Positions 17,634-26,371 of a DNA stretch of 64,000 nt are shown piece by piece (position 1 is the first letter of the stretch; the number at the start of each line of letters is the position of its first letter). A model generated the notes under the pieces. That model was not told the DNA's origin. It saw nothing but the letters and a program-made list of their open reading frames with translations, and ran no database searches. The translations under genes were made by a program, and so were the position numbers. Origin of the DNA: Sphingomicrobium astaxanthinifaciens. GTDB lineage: Bacteria; Pseudomonadota; Alphaproteobacteria; Sphingomonadales; Sphingomonadaceae. Location: the NCBI RefSeq assembly GCF_022865105.1, contig NZ_JAKNYM010000002.1, positions 1,397,501-1,461,500 on the forward strand, read 5' to 3'.

Positions 17634-19286
17634 ATGAGCGAACGTGAGTCGATGGAATATGATGTCGTCGTCGTCGGGGCGGGCCCGGCGGGCCTCGCGG
17701 CGGCGATCCGGCTCAAGCAGCTGGCGGCCGAAAGCGGGCGCGAGATCAGCGTCGTCGTGCTCGAGAAGGGCTCCGAGGTCGGCGCGCATATCCTCTCGGG
17801 CGCGGTGATCGACCCCAAGGCGCTCGACGAGCTGATCCCCGACTGGCGGACGCGCGACGACTGCCCGCTCAAGGTCGAGGTGAGCGAGAACCATCACTGG
17901 ATCCTGACCGACACCGGCAAGCTCGAGATCCCGCATCTCTTCACCCCCTCCTTCATGCACAACAAGGGCACCTATACGGGCAGCCTCGGCAACCTCACCC
18001 GCTGGCTCGCGGGGATCGCCGAGGAGATGGAGGTCGAGATCTTCCCCGGCTTCGCCGCCGCCGAACTCTTGTTCGACGAGGCGGGCGCGGTGCGCGGGGT
18101 GGCGACGGGCGACATGGGGGTGGGACGCGGCGGCGAGCATCGCCCCGACTATCAGCCCGGGATGGAGCTGCACGCCAAGTACACGCTCTTCGCCGAGGGC
18201 GCGCGCGGCCACCTGACCAAGGAACTCACCCACCTGTTCGACCTGCGCAAGGACAGCGGCCCGCAGGTCTATGGCATCGGCATCAAGGAATTGTGGGACA
18301 TCCCCGCCGACAAGCACGTGCCCGGCAAGGTCATCCACACGCAGGGCTGGCCGCTCGACGAGGCGTGGGGCGGGGGCTTCCTCTACCACCAGGACAACGG
18401 TCAGGTCGCGCTCGGGTTCGTCGTCGCGCTCGACTATGACAATCCCTATCTCTCGCCGTTCGAGGAAATGCAGCGCTGGAAGACGCACCCCGACATCCGC
18501 GCCGAGATCGAGGGCGGCACCCGCGTCTCCTACGGCGCGCGCGCGATCAACGAGGGCGGCTGGCAGGCGATCCCGCAGCTCGCCTTCCCCGGCGGCGCGC
18601 TGGTCGGCTGCTCGGCGGGCTTCGTCAACGTGCCCCGGATCAAGGGCACGCATACCGCGATGAAGTCGGGCATGATCGCCGCCGCCCATGTCGCCGACGC
18701 GCTCGCGGCCGACCGCGCGCACGACGTGCTCGAGGGCTATGAGCCCGAGGTCCGCGCGAGCTGGATCGGCAAGGAACTCAAGAAGGTGCGCAACGCGCAG
18801 CCCTTCGTCGCCCGGTTCGGCGGCAAGCTCGGCACCCTGCTCGCCGGGATCGACATGTGGCTCAACCAGTGGAAGATCGGCTCGCCCTTCACGCTCAAGC
18901 ATCATGCCGACCACAAGCAGATGCAGCCGCTCTCGGCGGCGCGCCCGATCGCCTATCCCAAGCCCGACGGGGTGCTCACCTTCGACCGCCTGTCCTCGGT
19001 CTACCTGTCGAACACCAACCATGAGGAGGACCAGCCGATCCACCTCACGCTCAAGGACGACAGCATCCCGATCGCGGTCAACTATGCGATCTACGGCAGC
19101 CCCGAGACGCGCTACTGCCCCGCGGGCGTCTACGAGATCGTCGGCGAGGAAGAGGGCGACCCCAGGCTGCAGATCAACGCCCAGAACTGCGTCCACTGCA
19201 AGACCTGCGACATCAAGGACATGACCCAGAACATCAACTGGGTGGTACCCGAAGGCGGGGGAGGCCCCAATTATCCGAACATGTAA
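17634..19286 (+). CDS. Electron transfer flavoprotein-ubiquinone oxidoreductase
   Basis: The ATG at 17634 gives MSERESMEYDVVVVGAGPAG with the FAD-binding GxGxxG at the N-terminus and 550 residues, the usual length. GSEVGAHILSGAVIDPKALD and GCSAGFVNVPRIKGTHTAMK are typical ETF-QO blocks. The C-terminus carries the 4Fe-4S ferredoxin-like motif: RYCPAGVYE then NCVHCKTCDIKDMTQNI (Cys-x2-Cys-x2-Cys plus a distal Cys). The enzyme passes electrons from ETF, fed by acyl-CoA and related dehydrogenases, to ubiquinone at the inner membrane. An in-frame open stretch upstream runs through the opposite-strand gene and is not coding. Confidence 0.96.
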   Translation: MSERESMEYDVVVVGAGPAGLAAAIRLKQLAAESGREISVVVLEKGSEVGAHILSGAVIDPKALDELIPDWRTRDDCPLKVEVSENHHWILTDTGKLEIPHLFTPSFMHNKGTYTGSLGNLTRWLAGIAEEMEVEIFPGFAAAELLFDEAGAVRGVATGDMGVGRGGEHRPDYQPGMELHAKYTLFAEGARGHLTKELTHLFDLRKDSGPQVYGIGIKELWDIPADKHVPGKVIHTQGWPLDEAWGGGFLYHQDNGQVALGFVVALDYDNPYLSPFEEMQRWKTHPDIRAEIEGGTRVSYGARAINEGGWQAIPQLAFPGGALVGCSAGFVNVPRIKGTHTAMKSGMIAAAHVADALAADRAHDVLEGYEPEVRASWIGKELKKVRNAQPFVARFGGKLGTLLAGIDMWLNQWKIGSPFTLKHHADHKQMQPLSAARPIAYPKPDGVLTFDRLSSVYLSNTNHEEDQPIHLTLKDDSIPIAVNYAIYGSPETRYCPAGVYEIVGEEEGDPRLQINAQNCVHCKTCDIKDMTQNINWVVPEGGGGPNYPNM

Positions 19287-19317
19287 CCCCGGCCCGGCGC
19301 TGCTCGTCGCCGCCCTC

Positions 19318-20931
19318 GTGCTGGCGGCCCCGGCGCACGCTTCCACCCCCGAGACCCAGCGCGAACTGTTCGTGCAGGCGCGCACCGCCGACCTGCTCGG
19401 CGACGCCGATACCGCGGCCACGCTCTACGAGCGGCTGATCTCGGCCGGGCCGGTCGCCGCCGAGATCGAGGCGCGCGCCGCGAGCGAGGCGATCGCGGCG
19501 GGGCGGTTCGACCTCGCCCTGTCGGTCGCCGCCCAGTCCTCGCAGCCGCGCTCGCTCAATCTCGACGTCCGGCTGCTGCTGCTCGCCGAGGCGCTCAAGA
19601 CGCAGCGCTACCGCGAGGCGCTCGCCATGCTCGAGGACGGCGAGGCGCGGGTGAACATCGAGTTCCTCGCCCCCTTCGTGCGCGGCTGGATCGAGACCGC
19701 GACCGCGCGCCCGGGCACCCCGCCGCGCGGCCCCGCGCTCGTCACCGGCATGGCCAGCCAGCGCCCGCTCAGCCGCCAGAAGGACGAGCAGGCCGCGCTG
19801 CTCCACCTCGCCAGCGGCAGCGTCGACGGCGCGGTCGAACATATCGACGCGGCGCTCTCGCGCGCCGGCCCGCGCGAGGCGCGGCTCCGGCTCGCCTTTG
19901 CCGAACGGCTGACCGAACTCGGACGCCCCGACCTGGCCACGGTGCTGCTCGCCGGCGAGGACGTGATCCTCGCCGAGGCGCGCGCGCGGCTGGCCGCGGG
20001 CGAACCGCTGGGGATGGCGATCCGCACCCCCGCCGAGGGGCTGGCCGAACTGTTGCTGTCGATCGCGGTCGACCTCACCGAGGGGCGCGACACCGCGCTG
20101 CCGCTGGGCCTTGCGCAGGTCGCGCGCTTCGCCGATCCGGCCAACGCGGGCGCGGCGATCATCGCCGGCGCGATGCTCGAACGCGACGGCCGGGTCGAGC
20201 GCGCGCTAACGCTCTACCGCAGCGTGCCCCCCGCCTCGCCGCTCGCGCTGCAGGCCGAGGACAGCATCCTCCAGCTGCTCATCCGCAACGAACGCGCGCA
20301 AGAAGCGCTCGACCTCGCCCGCGCGGCGCAGCGTCGCACGCCCGCGCGCCCCGGCGGCTGGGCCCGGATCGGCGATGCGCTCGCCGCGCTCGACCGCCAT
20401 GCCGAGGCGGCCGACGCCTATGCCGCCGAACGCGGCCAGCTCGGCGGGGGCGACTGGCCGCTGCTCTTCCTCGAGGCGGTCGCGCGCCACGAGGCGGGCG
20501 ACTGGGACGCCGCCGAGGCGCTGCTCGGCCAGGCGCTCGCGCTGGCGCCCGACCAACCCATCCTCCTCAACTACCTCGGCTATTCGATGCTCGAGGAGGG
20601 CGGCGATCTTGCGCTCGCCAGCGCCTATATCCGCAAGGCCTCGCGGCTCAGCCCCGACAGCGCGGCGATCACCGACAGCCTCGGCTGGGCGCTCTACAAG
20701 CTGGGCGATATCGAGGGTGCGCTCGACGCGCTCGAACGCGCGGCGACGCAGGCTCCCGCCGACCCCGAGATCCACGAACATTTCGGCGATGCGCTCTACA
20801 CCGCGGGACGGCGCATCGAGGCGCGTTTCGCGTGGGAAGCGGCGCGCTTCTACGCCCCCGACGCGGCGGCGCGCGACCGGCTCGAGGACAAGATCGCTTA
20901 TGGGCTCCAGCCTGCCAACGCCGCGCCCTGA
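19318..20931 (+). CDS. Exported TPR repeat protein (start uncertain, possibly AUU at 19270)
   Basis: About 537 residues from the GTG at 19318. Multiple TPR units occur, clearest in the C-terminal half: LGQALALAPDQPILLNYLGY, GDLALASAYIRKASRLSPDS, GDIEGALDALERAATQAPAD. The GTG start would cut through a signal peptide whose remainder lies upstream in the same open frame: from ATT at 19270 the protein would begin (I)IRTCNPGPALLVAALVLAA and end its leader with AHA-STPE, with GGGGAGG at 19258-19264 five bases before the ATT. No ATG, GTG or TTG exists between the previous in-frame stop (19222) and 19318; CTG at 19300 is another option. It follows ETF-QO closely, and ispE overlaps its end. Confidence 0.85.
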   Translation: MLAAPAHASTPETQRELFVQARTADLLGDADTAATLYERLISAGPVAAEIEARAASEAIAAGRFDLALSVAAQSSQPRSLNLDVRLLLLAEALKTQRYREALAMLEDGEARVNIEFLAPFVRGWIETATARPGTPPRGPALVTGMASQRPLSRQKDEQAALLHLASGSVDGAVEHIDAALSRAGPREARLRLAFAERLTELGRPDLATVLLAGEDVILAEARARLAAGEPLGMAIRTPAEGLAELLLSIAVDLTEGRDTALPLGLAQVARFADPANAGAAIIAGAMLERDGRVERALTLYRSVPPASPLALQAEDSILQLLIRNERAQEALDLARAAQRRTPARPGGWARIGDALAALDRHAEAADAYAAERGQLGGGDWPLLFLEAVARHEAGDWDAAEALLGQALALAPDQPILLNYLGYSMLEEGGDLALASAYIRKASRLSPDSAAITDSLGWALYKLGDIEGALDALERAATQAPADPEIHEHFGDALYTAGRRIEARFAWEAARFYAPDAAARDRLEDKIAYGLQPANAAP

Positions 20932-21751
20932 GCCGGTCCCGCTGCGCGAACCCGCGCCCGCCAAGCTCAACCTCGCGCTGCACGTCCGCCGTCGCCGCGC
21001 CGACGGCTATCACGAGCTCGAGACGCTGTTCGCCTTCTGCACCGAGGGCGACCGGCTCACCGGCACCAGCGAACCCGCGTCCGCGCATCGGCTCGAACTG
21101 GCGATCACCGGGCCGTTTGGCGCGGGGCTCGGGCGCGAGGACAATCTGGTCACCCGCGCGTGGGCCGCGCTCAAGCCCGCCGCGCCCCCGGCGCTCGTCC
21201 GGCTCACGCTCGACAAGCGGCTCCCGGTCGCGAGCGGGCTGGGCGGCGGCTCGGCCGATGCCGCCGCCGCGCTGCGGCTGCTGACCGCCCTTTGGCGCCT
21301 CGATCCCGCGATCGCGCAGGACATCGCCCCCCGGCTCGGCGCCGACGTGCCCGCCTGCCTCCTGTCGATGAGCGCGCGCGGGGAGGGGGTCGGCGACAAG
21401 CTCACCCCCGTCCCGACGCCCCAGCTGAGCGGGCGGCCGGTCCTCCTCGTCAACCCGCTCGAGGCGCTGTCGACCCCGGCGGTGTTCGCGGCGTGGGACG
21501 GCGAGGATCGCGGCGGGCTGGGCACTGACTGGCGCGCCGGGCGCAACGATCTCGAAGCTCCCGCGACAACACTCGTGCCCGCGATCGGCAGCATCCTCGA
21601 GTGGCTCGGCCGGCAACCCGGCTGCGAGCTTGCCCGCATGTCGGGAAGCGGCGCCAGCTGTTTCGCGCTGTTCGACAGCGAACCAGCGCGCGACGCGGCC
21701 GCCGCCGCTTGCCCCGACAAATGGTGGCATCTGGCGACCTATCTGCGCTAG
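20900..21751 (+). CDS. ispE: 4-diphosphocytidyl-2-C-methyl-D-erythritol kinase
   Basis: 283 residues from the ATG at 20900, which overlaps the end of the TPR gene by 32 bases. The GHMP kinase features are clear: PAPAKLNLALHVRRRRADGYHELET at the N-terminus (substrate Lys/Asn), the ATP-binding loop LPVASGLGGGSADAAAAL, and ARMSGSGASCFALF near the C-terminus. It phosphorylates CDP-methylerythritol, the fourth step of the MEP isoprenoid pathway, in the cytosol. The ispDF fusion for the flanking steps is at 49918-51066. Confidence 0.95.
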   Translation: MGSSLPTPRPEPVPLREPAPAKLNLALHVRRRRADGYHELETLFAFCTEGDRLTGTSEPASAHRLELAITGPFGAGLGREDNLVTRAWAALKPAAPPALVRLTLDKRLPVASGLGGGSADAAAALRLLTALWRLDPAIAQDIAPRLGADVPACLLSMSARGEGVGDKLTPVPTPQLSGRPVLLVNPLEALSTPAVFAAWDGEDRGGLGTDWRAGRNDLEAPATTLVPAIGSILEWLGRQPGCELARMSGSGASCFALFDSEPARDAAAAACPDKWWHLATYLR

Positions 21752-21761
21752 GGGGCGCAGC

Positions 21762-23111
21762 ATGACACGCCCGATCCTTCCCGCCGCCGAACTGCGCCGC
21801 CTCGAACAGGAGGCGATCGCCGCAGGCACCAGCGAGCGCGAACTGATGGAGCGCGCCGGCACCGCGCTTGCCACCGCCAGCCTGCGCATGTTCGGCCCGC
21901 GCGACACGCTGGTCCTGTGCGGCGCGGGCAACAATGGCGGCGACGGCTATGTCGCCGCGCGCCATCTCGCGCAGGCCGGCGCCAGCGTCCGCGTCGCCGC
22001 GATCGGCGCGCCCGGCACCGATGCCGCCAAGGCCGCCCGCGCCGACTGGACCGGCGAGGTCGGCGCGCTCGACGACGACACCGCGCCCGCCGACCTCGTC
22101 ATCGACTGCCTGTTCGGGACCGGGCTCTCGCGCCCGCTCGCGGAGGCGATCGCGGTGCCCGCGCGGCGCCTGCTCGCGGCGGCGCGGCGCAGCGTCGCCT
22201 GCGACCTGCCGAGCGGGGTTGAGGCCGATAGCGGCCGGGTGCTCACCGATCTCGGCAGCTACGATCTCACCCTCGCGCTCGGCGCGCTCAAGCCCGCGCA
22301 TCGGCTCGCCCCCGCGATCCATGCCTGCGGCCGCGTCGCCAGCGCGGCGATCGGGCTTGCGCCCGCGAGCGACTGGTTCGAGATCGCCGCGCCCGAGCTG
22401 CCCGCGCTCGACCCCGACGGGCACAAGTTCGACCGCGGGATGGTGCATTGCCTGTCGGGCGCGATGCCCGGCGCGATCGCGCTGAGCGCGCATGCCGCCG
22501 CGCGCGCGGGCGCGGGCTATGTCCGCGTCTCGACCAGCCGGATGATCGACAACCTGCCCTCGAGTATCGTCCAGACCGAGGAGGCGAGCGCGCTCGACGA
22601 CCCGCGCATCGGCTGCCTGCTCGTGGGTCCCGGCATGGGCGACATCCCGCCGCTCCTCACCGTCGCGCTGACCAAGACCCACCCGCTGGTGCTCGATGCC
22701 GACGCGCTCGGGCACGTCGGCGAGCCCGAGCGGCTCCGCGGCCATGACGCGATCCTCACGCCGCACGAGGGCGAGTTCGTCCAGCTGTTCGGCGACCTTG
22801 AAGGGTCGAAGGCCGACCGCGCGCTGCAGGCCGGCGCCGCGACCGAATGCGTCGTCGTCTACAAGGGCCCCGACACGCTGGTCGCCAGCCCCGACGGGCG
22901 GCTCGGCTTCGCCCCGCCCGCACCGCCGGCGCTGGCGACCGCGGGGGCAGGGGACGTGCTGGCCGGCATCATCGCCGCGCTGCGCGCGCGCGGGATGGAT
23001 CGCTTCGAGGCCGCCTGCGCGGGGGTCTGGCTCCACGGCCGCGCCGCCGAGGCTTGCCCCGCGCCCTTCCTCGCCGACGACCTCGTCGCCGCGATCCCGG
23101 GCGTGCTGTGA
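21762..23111 (+). CDS. nnr: Bifunctional NAD(P)H-hydrate epimerase / ADP-dependent NAD(P)H-hydrate dehydratase
   Basis: 449 residues. The N-terminal NnrE (YjeF_N) domain has GAGNNGGDGYVAARHLAQAG and DCLFGTGLSRPL; the C-terminal NnrD carbohydrate-kinase-like domain has LTPHEGEFVQLFG and ALATAGAGDVLAGIIAALRA. Together they repair NAD(P)H hydrate back to NAD(P)H: epimerisation of the R form and ADP/ATP-dependent dehydration of the S form. It starts 10 bases after ispE, and its TGA overlaps the GTG of the RNA methyltransferase (GTGA). Confidence 0.94.
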   Translation: MTRPILPAAELRRLEQEAIAAGTSERELMERAGTALATASLRMFGPRDTLVLCGAGNNGGDGYVAARHLAQAGASVRVAAIGAPGTDAAKAARADWTGEVGALDDDTAPADLVIDCLFGTGLSRPLAEAIAVPARRLLAAARRSVACDLPSGVEADSGRVLTDLGSYDLTLALGALKPAHRLAPAIHACGRVASAAIGLAPASDWFEIAAPELPALDPDGHKFDRGMVHCLSGAMPGAIALSAHAAARAGAGYVRVSTSRMIDNLPSSIVQTEEASALDDPRIGCLLVGPGMGDIPPLLTVALTKTHPLVLDADALGHVGEPERLRGHDAILTPHEGEFVQLFGDLEGSKADRALQAGAATECVVVYKGPDTLVASPDGRLGFAPPAPPALATAGAGDVLAGIIAALRARGMDRFEAACAGVWLHGRAAEACPAPFLADDLVAAIPGVL

Positions 23112-24295
23112 GCGAGACCGTCGTCAGGATCGCCGGGCGCGGCGACGGCGTCACCGACGCCGGGAGCTACGTCGCGCTCGCCGCGCCGGGCGATACGGTC
23201 GAGCAGGGAGAGATCATTGCGCGCGGCGCCGGCTACCAAGAGCCGCCCTGCCGCCATTTTCCGCAATGCGGGGGCTGCCAGCTGCAGCATCTGACCGATG
23301 CCGCCTTCGCGGACTATTGCCGCGACCGCATCGCCGGCGCGCTTGCCCAGAAGGGCATCGAGACCGAGCTTCGCGCGCCCCATATCTCGCCGCCACGCTC
23401 GCGCCGCCGCGCCGACCTCAAGGCGCTGCGGCTGGGCAAGAAGCGGCTGCTCGGCTTCACCCGCGAGAAATCGCACCAGATCGTCGACATGCGCGAATGC
23501 CATGTCCTCGCGCCCGAGCTGTTCGCGCTGCTCGCGCCGCTGCGCGACCTGCTCGACGACCTCCTCCCGCAGCGACGCAGCGGCCGCGTGCAGATGACGC
23601 TGACCAACCAGGGTGTCGACCTCCTGCTCGGCGGGATCGAGGCCGAGGGACTGGAGGCGGCCGAAGCACTGCCCGCCTTTGCCGAAAGACAGGGTCTCGC
23701 CCGGCTGTCGGTCGACGAGGGCTATGGCGCCGAAGCGCGCTACGAACCGCAGCCCGTCACGGTCACCTTGGGCGGGGTGCCCGTACCCTTCCCGCAGGGC
23801 GGCTTCCTCCAGGCGACCCTCGACGGCGAGGCGGCGCTGGTGGCGGGCGTCAAGGACGCGGTCGCGGACAGCCAGGGCCCGGTCCTCGACCTGTTTGCCG
23901 GGCTCGGCACCTTCGCGCTGTCGCTCGACCGCCCGGTCGTCGCCGCCGAGGCGGGCCGCGAGGCGATCCTGTCGCTGATGCAGGCCGCGCGCCGCGCCGG
24001 ACGCTCGGTCGAGGCGGTCCACCGCGACCTCTATCGGCGCCCCTACGACGGGTCCGAGCTGGAAGGGATCGACGCGGTCGTCCTCGATCCGCCCCGCTCG
24101 GGCGCCGAAGCCCAATGCCGTCAGCTGGCCGGCGCCAAGGTCGCGCGTATCGCTTATGTCAGCTGCAACCCCGGCACCTTCGCGCGCGATGCCGCGATCC
24201 TGCTCGAGGGCGGATACCGGTTGGACTGGGTGCGTCCGGTCGGCCAGTTCCGCTGGTCGACCCACGTCGAGCTGGTCGCCGCCTTTTCGCGCTAG
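23108..24295 (+). CDS. Iron-sulfur class I SAM-dependent RNA (uracil-C5) methyltransferase, RumA/RlmD-like
   Basis: From the GTG at 23108 the protein has 395 residues. Four cysteines for a 4Fe-4S cluster are at Cys48, Cys54, Cys57 (CRHFPQCGGC) and Cys131 (RECHVL). A shortened TRAM-like N-terminus precedes them. The SAM domain shows LDLFAGLGTFALSL, VVLDPPRSGAEA and the catalytic YVSCNPGTFARD (Cys353). Homologues make m5U in 23S rRNA; because TrmFO already covers tRNA m5U54, an rRNA target is likely. Its TAG stop is shared as CTAG with the convergent MAPEG gene. Confidence 0.9.
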   Translation: MSETVVRIAGRGDGVTDAGSYVALAAPGDTVEQGEIIARGAGYQEPPCRHFPQCGGCQLQHLTDAAFADYCRDRIAGALAQKGIETELRAPHISPPRSRRRADLKALRLGKKRLLGFTREKSHQIVDMRECHVLAPELFALLAPLRDLLDDLLPQRRSGRVQMTLTNQGVDLLLGGIEAEGLEAAEALPAFAERQGLARLSVDEGYGAEARYEPQPVTVTLGGVPVPFPQGGFLQATLDGEAALVAGVKDAVADSQGPVLDLFAGLGTFALSLDRPVVAAEAGREAILSLMQAARRAGRSVEAVHRDLYRRPYDGSELEGIDAVVLDPPRSGAEAQCRQLAGAKVARIAYVSCNPGTFARDAAILLEGGYRLDWVRPVGQFRWSTHVELVAAFSR

Positions 24296-24732
24296 AGGTG
24301 GTGCAGGAGCTCTGCTCCGGCATGCACGGTCAGCGCGATCAGGCAGAGGGTCGACAGGAGGAAGAAAGCGGTTCGCAGCCGCGAGATATTGGCGGTGGCC
24401 TGGATCAGGCTGTGGACGATGCGCAGCCCGACATAGCCCCAGGCGAGCCAGAGGTTGAGACCGTCTCCCATCCCCATCAGCGCGAGCGCGAGCGCGATCG
24501 CGTAGAAGAGCGTCGGCTGCTCGTGGAGATGCTCGTAATTGTGCCGTGCCCAGGCGGCCTCGCGCGGGCTTACCGGCTCGAGGTCGCGCAGCCGCGTCCC
24601 CGTCCGGGGCAAGTGCGCCGCCTCGCTGCTCGCCTTGGCTCCGGCGAGCGCCTTGGCGACCGCCCAGAACAGCATCAGCAGCGTCCAGGCCACCAGCGTG
24701 ACGACCGGACCGAGAATGGGACTGAAGTGCAT
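24292..24732 (-). CDS. MAPEG family membrane protein (copy 1)
   Basis: 146 residues starting MHFSPILGPVVTL, about four transmembrane helices. The central HNYEHLHEQPTLFYAIALAL and YVGLRIVHSLIQ blocks are characteristic of MAPEG (membrane-associated proteins in eicosanoid and glutathione metabolism), a family that includes microsomal glutathione transferases. Bacterial members are mostly uncharacterised. It lies 11 bases downstream of a paralogue with the same core sequence, so the pair is a tandem duplication. An upstream in-frame extension is non-membrane and unlikely. Confidence 0.85.
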   Translation of the reverse strand: MHFSPILGPVVTLVAWTLLMLFWAVAKALAGAKASSEAAHLPRTGTRLRDLEPVSPREAAWARHNYEHLHEQPTLFYAIALALALMGMGDGLNLWLAWGYVGLRIVHSLIQATANISRLRTAFFLLSTLCLIALTVHAGAELLHHL

Positions 24733-24743
24733 CTTGGCCTCCC

Positions 24744-25190
<447 letters not shown>

Positions 25191-25224
25191 GAAAGAACCC
25201 CCCACGATGGTATCGCGAGGGGTC

Positions 25225-25254
25225 CTTGTGAACGAGAATGTTACGCTTGTGAAC
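25225..25254. repeat. Direct repeat CTTGTGAAC with 21-base period
   Basis: CTTGTGAAC occurs at 25225-25233 and again at 25246-25254, exactly two helical turns apart, in the short gap between the DHS-like stop codon and the MAPEG start. The spacing fits a response-regulator-type binding site for the leftward MAPEG genes, but no regulator is identified. Confidence 0.35.
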
Positions 25255-26331
25255 CTAGTCGAACATCTTGGCGAAGGCGCGCTTGGCGCGGGTCTTCCAG
25301 TGGCCGCGATGATAGGCGTCGCTGGCGAGCAGCGGCAGCACCGAGGTCGCCTCGGCATAGACCATCTGTTCGAGCGCCGTGTCGACCTTGCCCCAGCTGC
25401 ACGCTTCCTGGAGCGTGGAGGAGGAGCAGGCGCCGTCGCGCACGTCGGCGACGGTGATCTGGATCGCATATTTGTGCATCTCGACATCGTCGTGACCGAG
25501 GATCTCGGCGCACACCACGGTGTCCTGCGCGAAATTCTTGGGCACCCCGCCGCCGATCATCAGCAGCCCAGTGGTGCCCGCCTTGATCTTGATGTCGGTC
25601 AGTTCGCGGAAGTCGGCAATGGCGTCGAGCACCATATAGTCCTCGCCCGCCTTCATGCGGTCGACCTGGTGCTTGACCAGCCCGAAGCCCGCCGAACTAT
25701 CGACGAAGGCGGGGCAGAAGATCGGCACGTCATGCTCGTAGGCGAGCTTGACGAGGCTGTTGTCCTTCTTGCCATGCTCGACGAGATACTTGCCCATTTC
25801 GCGGATGAAGGCGCGGCTCGAATAGGCTCCGGGCTCGAGGCTGTCGGCGATCTTGGCGATCGTGTGATCGGTGTCCTGGAGCGCTTCCTCGTCGATATAG
25901 GTGTCGTAGATGCGGTCGATGTAGAGCGAGCGCAGCACCTTGTCGTCGGGGATTTCGAGCGCCTGATAATGCTTGTGGCCGAGCCCTTCGAAGAAATCCA
26001 TGTCGACGACGGTCGCGCCGGTGGCGACGATCGCATCGACCATGTTGTTGCGCACCAGCTCGGCATAGAGGTCCATGCACCCGCCCGCCGAGGTCGACCC
26101 GGCGACGACGAGGATGACCGCGCAATCCTTGTCCTCGAGCATCTGGTTGTAGATGCGCGTGGCGCGGGCGAGGTCGCGGCTGGTGAAGCTCATCTTGCCC
26201 ATCGCCTCGACGATCGGGCGCGCGTCGAACGAGGTGATGTCGATATGCTCGACCGGGCTCTGCAACAGCTCGGCCTTGCGCTGGCGATCGATCTGCTCTT
26301 CAGCCGGATGGGTGGCGAGGTCCTCGCTCAT
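25255..26331 (-). CDS. Deoxyhypusine synthase-like protein (polyamine aminobutyltransferase family)
   Basis: 358 residues. The NAD-binding deoxyhypusine synthase fold is recognisable from ILVVAGSTSAGGCMDLYAEL, MIGGGVPKNF, TVADVRDGACSSSTL and LQEACSWGKVD, which keeps the catalytic lysine (Lys315) that forms the enzyme-butylimine intermediate in eukaryotic DHS. Bacteria have no eIF5A, so the acceptor must differ; putrescine, giving homospermidine, is a known possibility for bacterial relatives. It lies 40 bases downstream of an ornithine-decarboxylase-like gene on the same strand, which supports a polyamine role. Confidence 0.88.
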   Translation of the reverse strand: MSEDLATHPAEEQIDRQRKAELLQSPVEHIDITSFDARPIVEAMGKMSFTSRDLARATRIYNQMLEDKDCAVILVVAGSTSAGGCMDLYAELVRNNMVDAIVATGATVVDMDFFEGLGHKHYQALEIPDDKVLRSLYIDRIYDTYIDEEALQDTDHTIAKIADSLEPGAYSSRAFIREMGKYLVEHGKKDNSLVKLAYEHDVPIFCPAFVDSSAGFGLVKHQVDRMKAGEDYMVLDAIADFRELTDIKIKAGTTGLLMIGGGVPKNFAQDTVVCAEILGHDDVEMHKYAIQITVADVRDGACSSSTLQEACSWGKVDTALEQMVYAEATSVLPLLASDAYHRGHWKTRAKRAFAKMFD

Positions 26332-26371
26332 GACTATCTCCTAGGATTTCAAACTGACGGTCGAACGCGCC

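Noticed and set aside
17571-19421. 616-codon minus-strand frame opposite ETF-QO
   Set aside because: The plus-strand ETF-QO frame carries FAD and Fe-S motifs; the antisense product has none.
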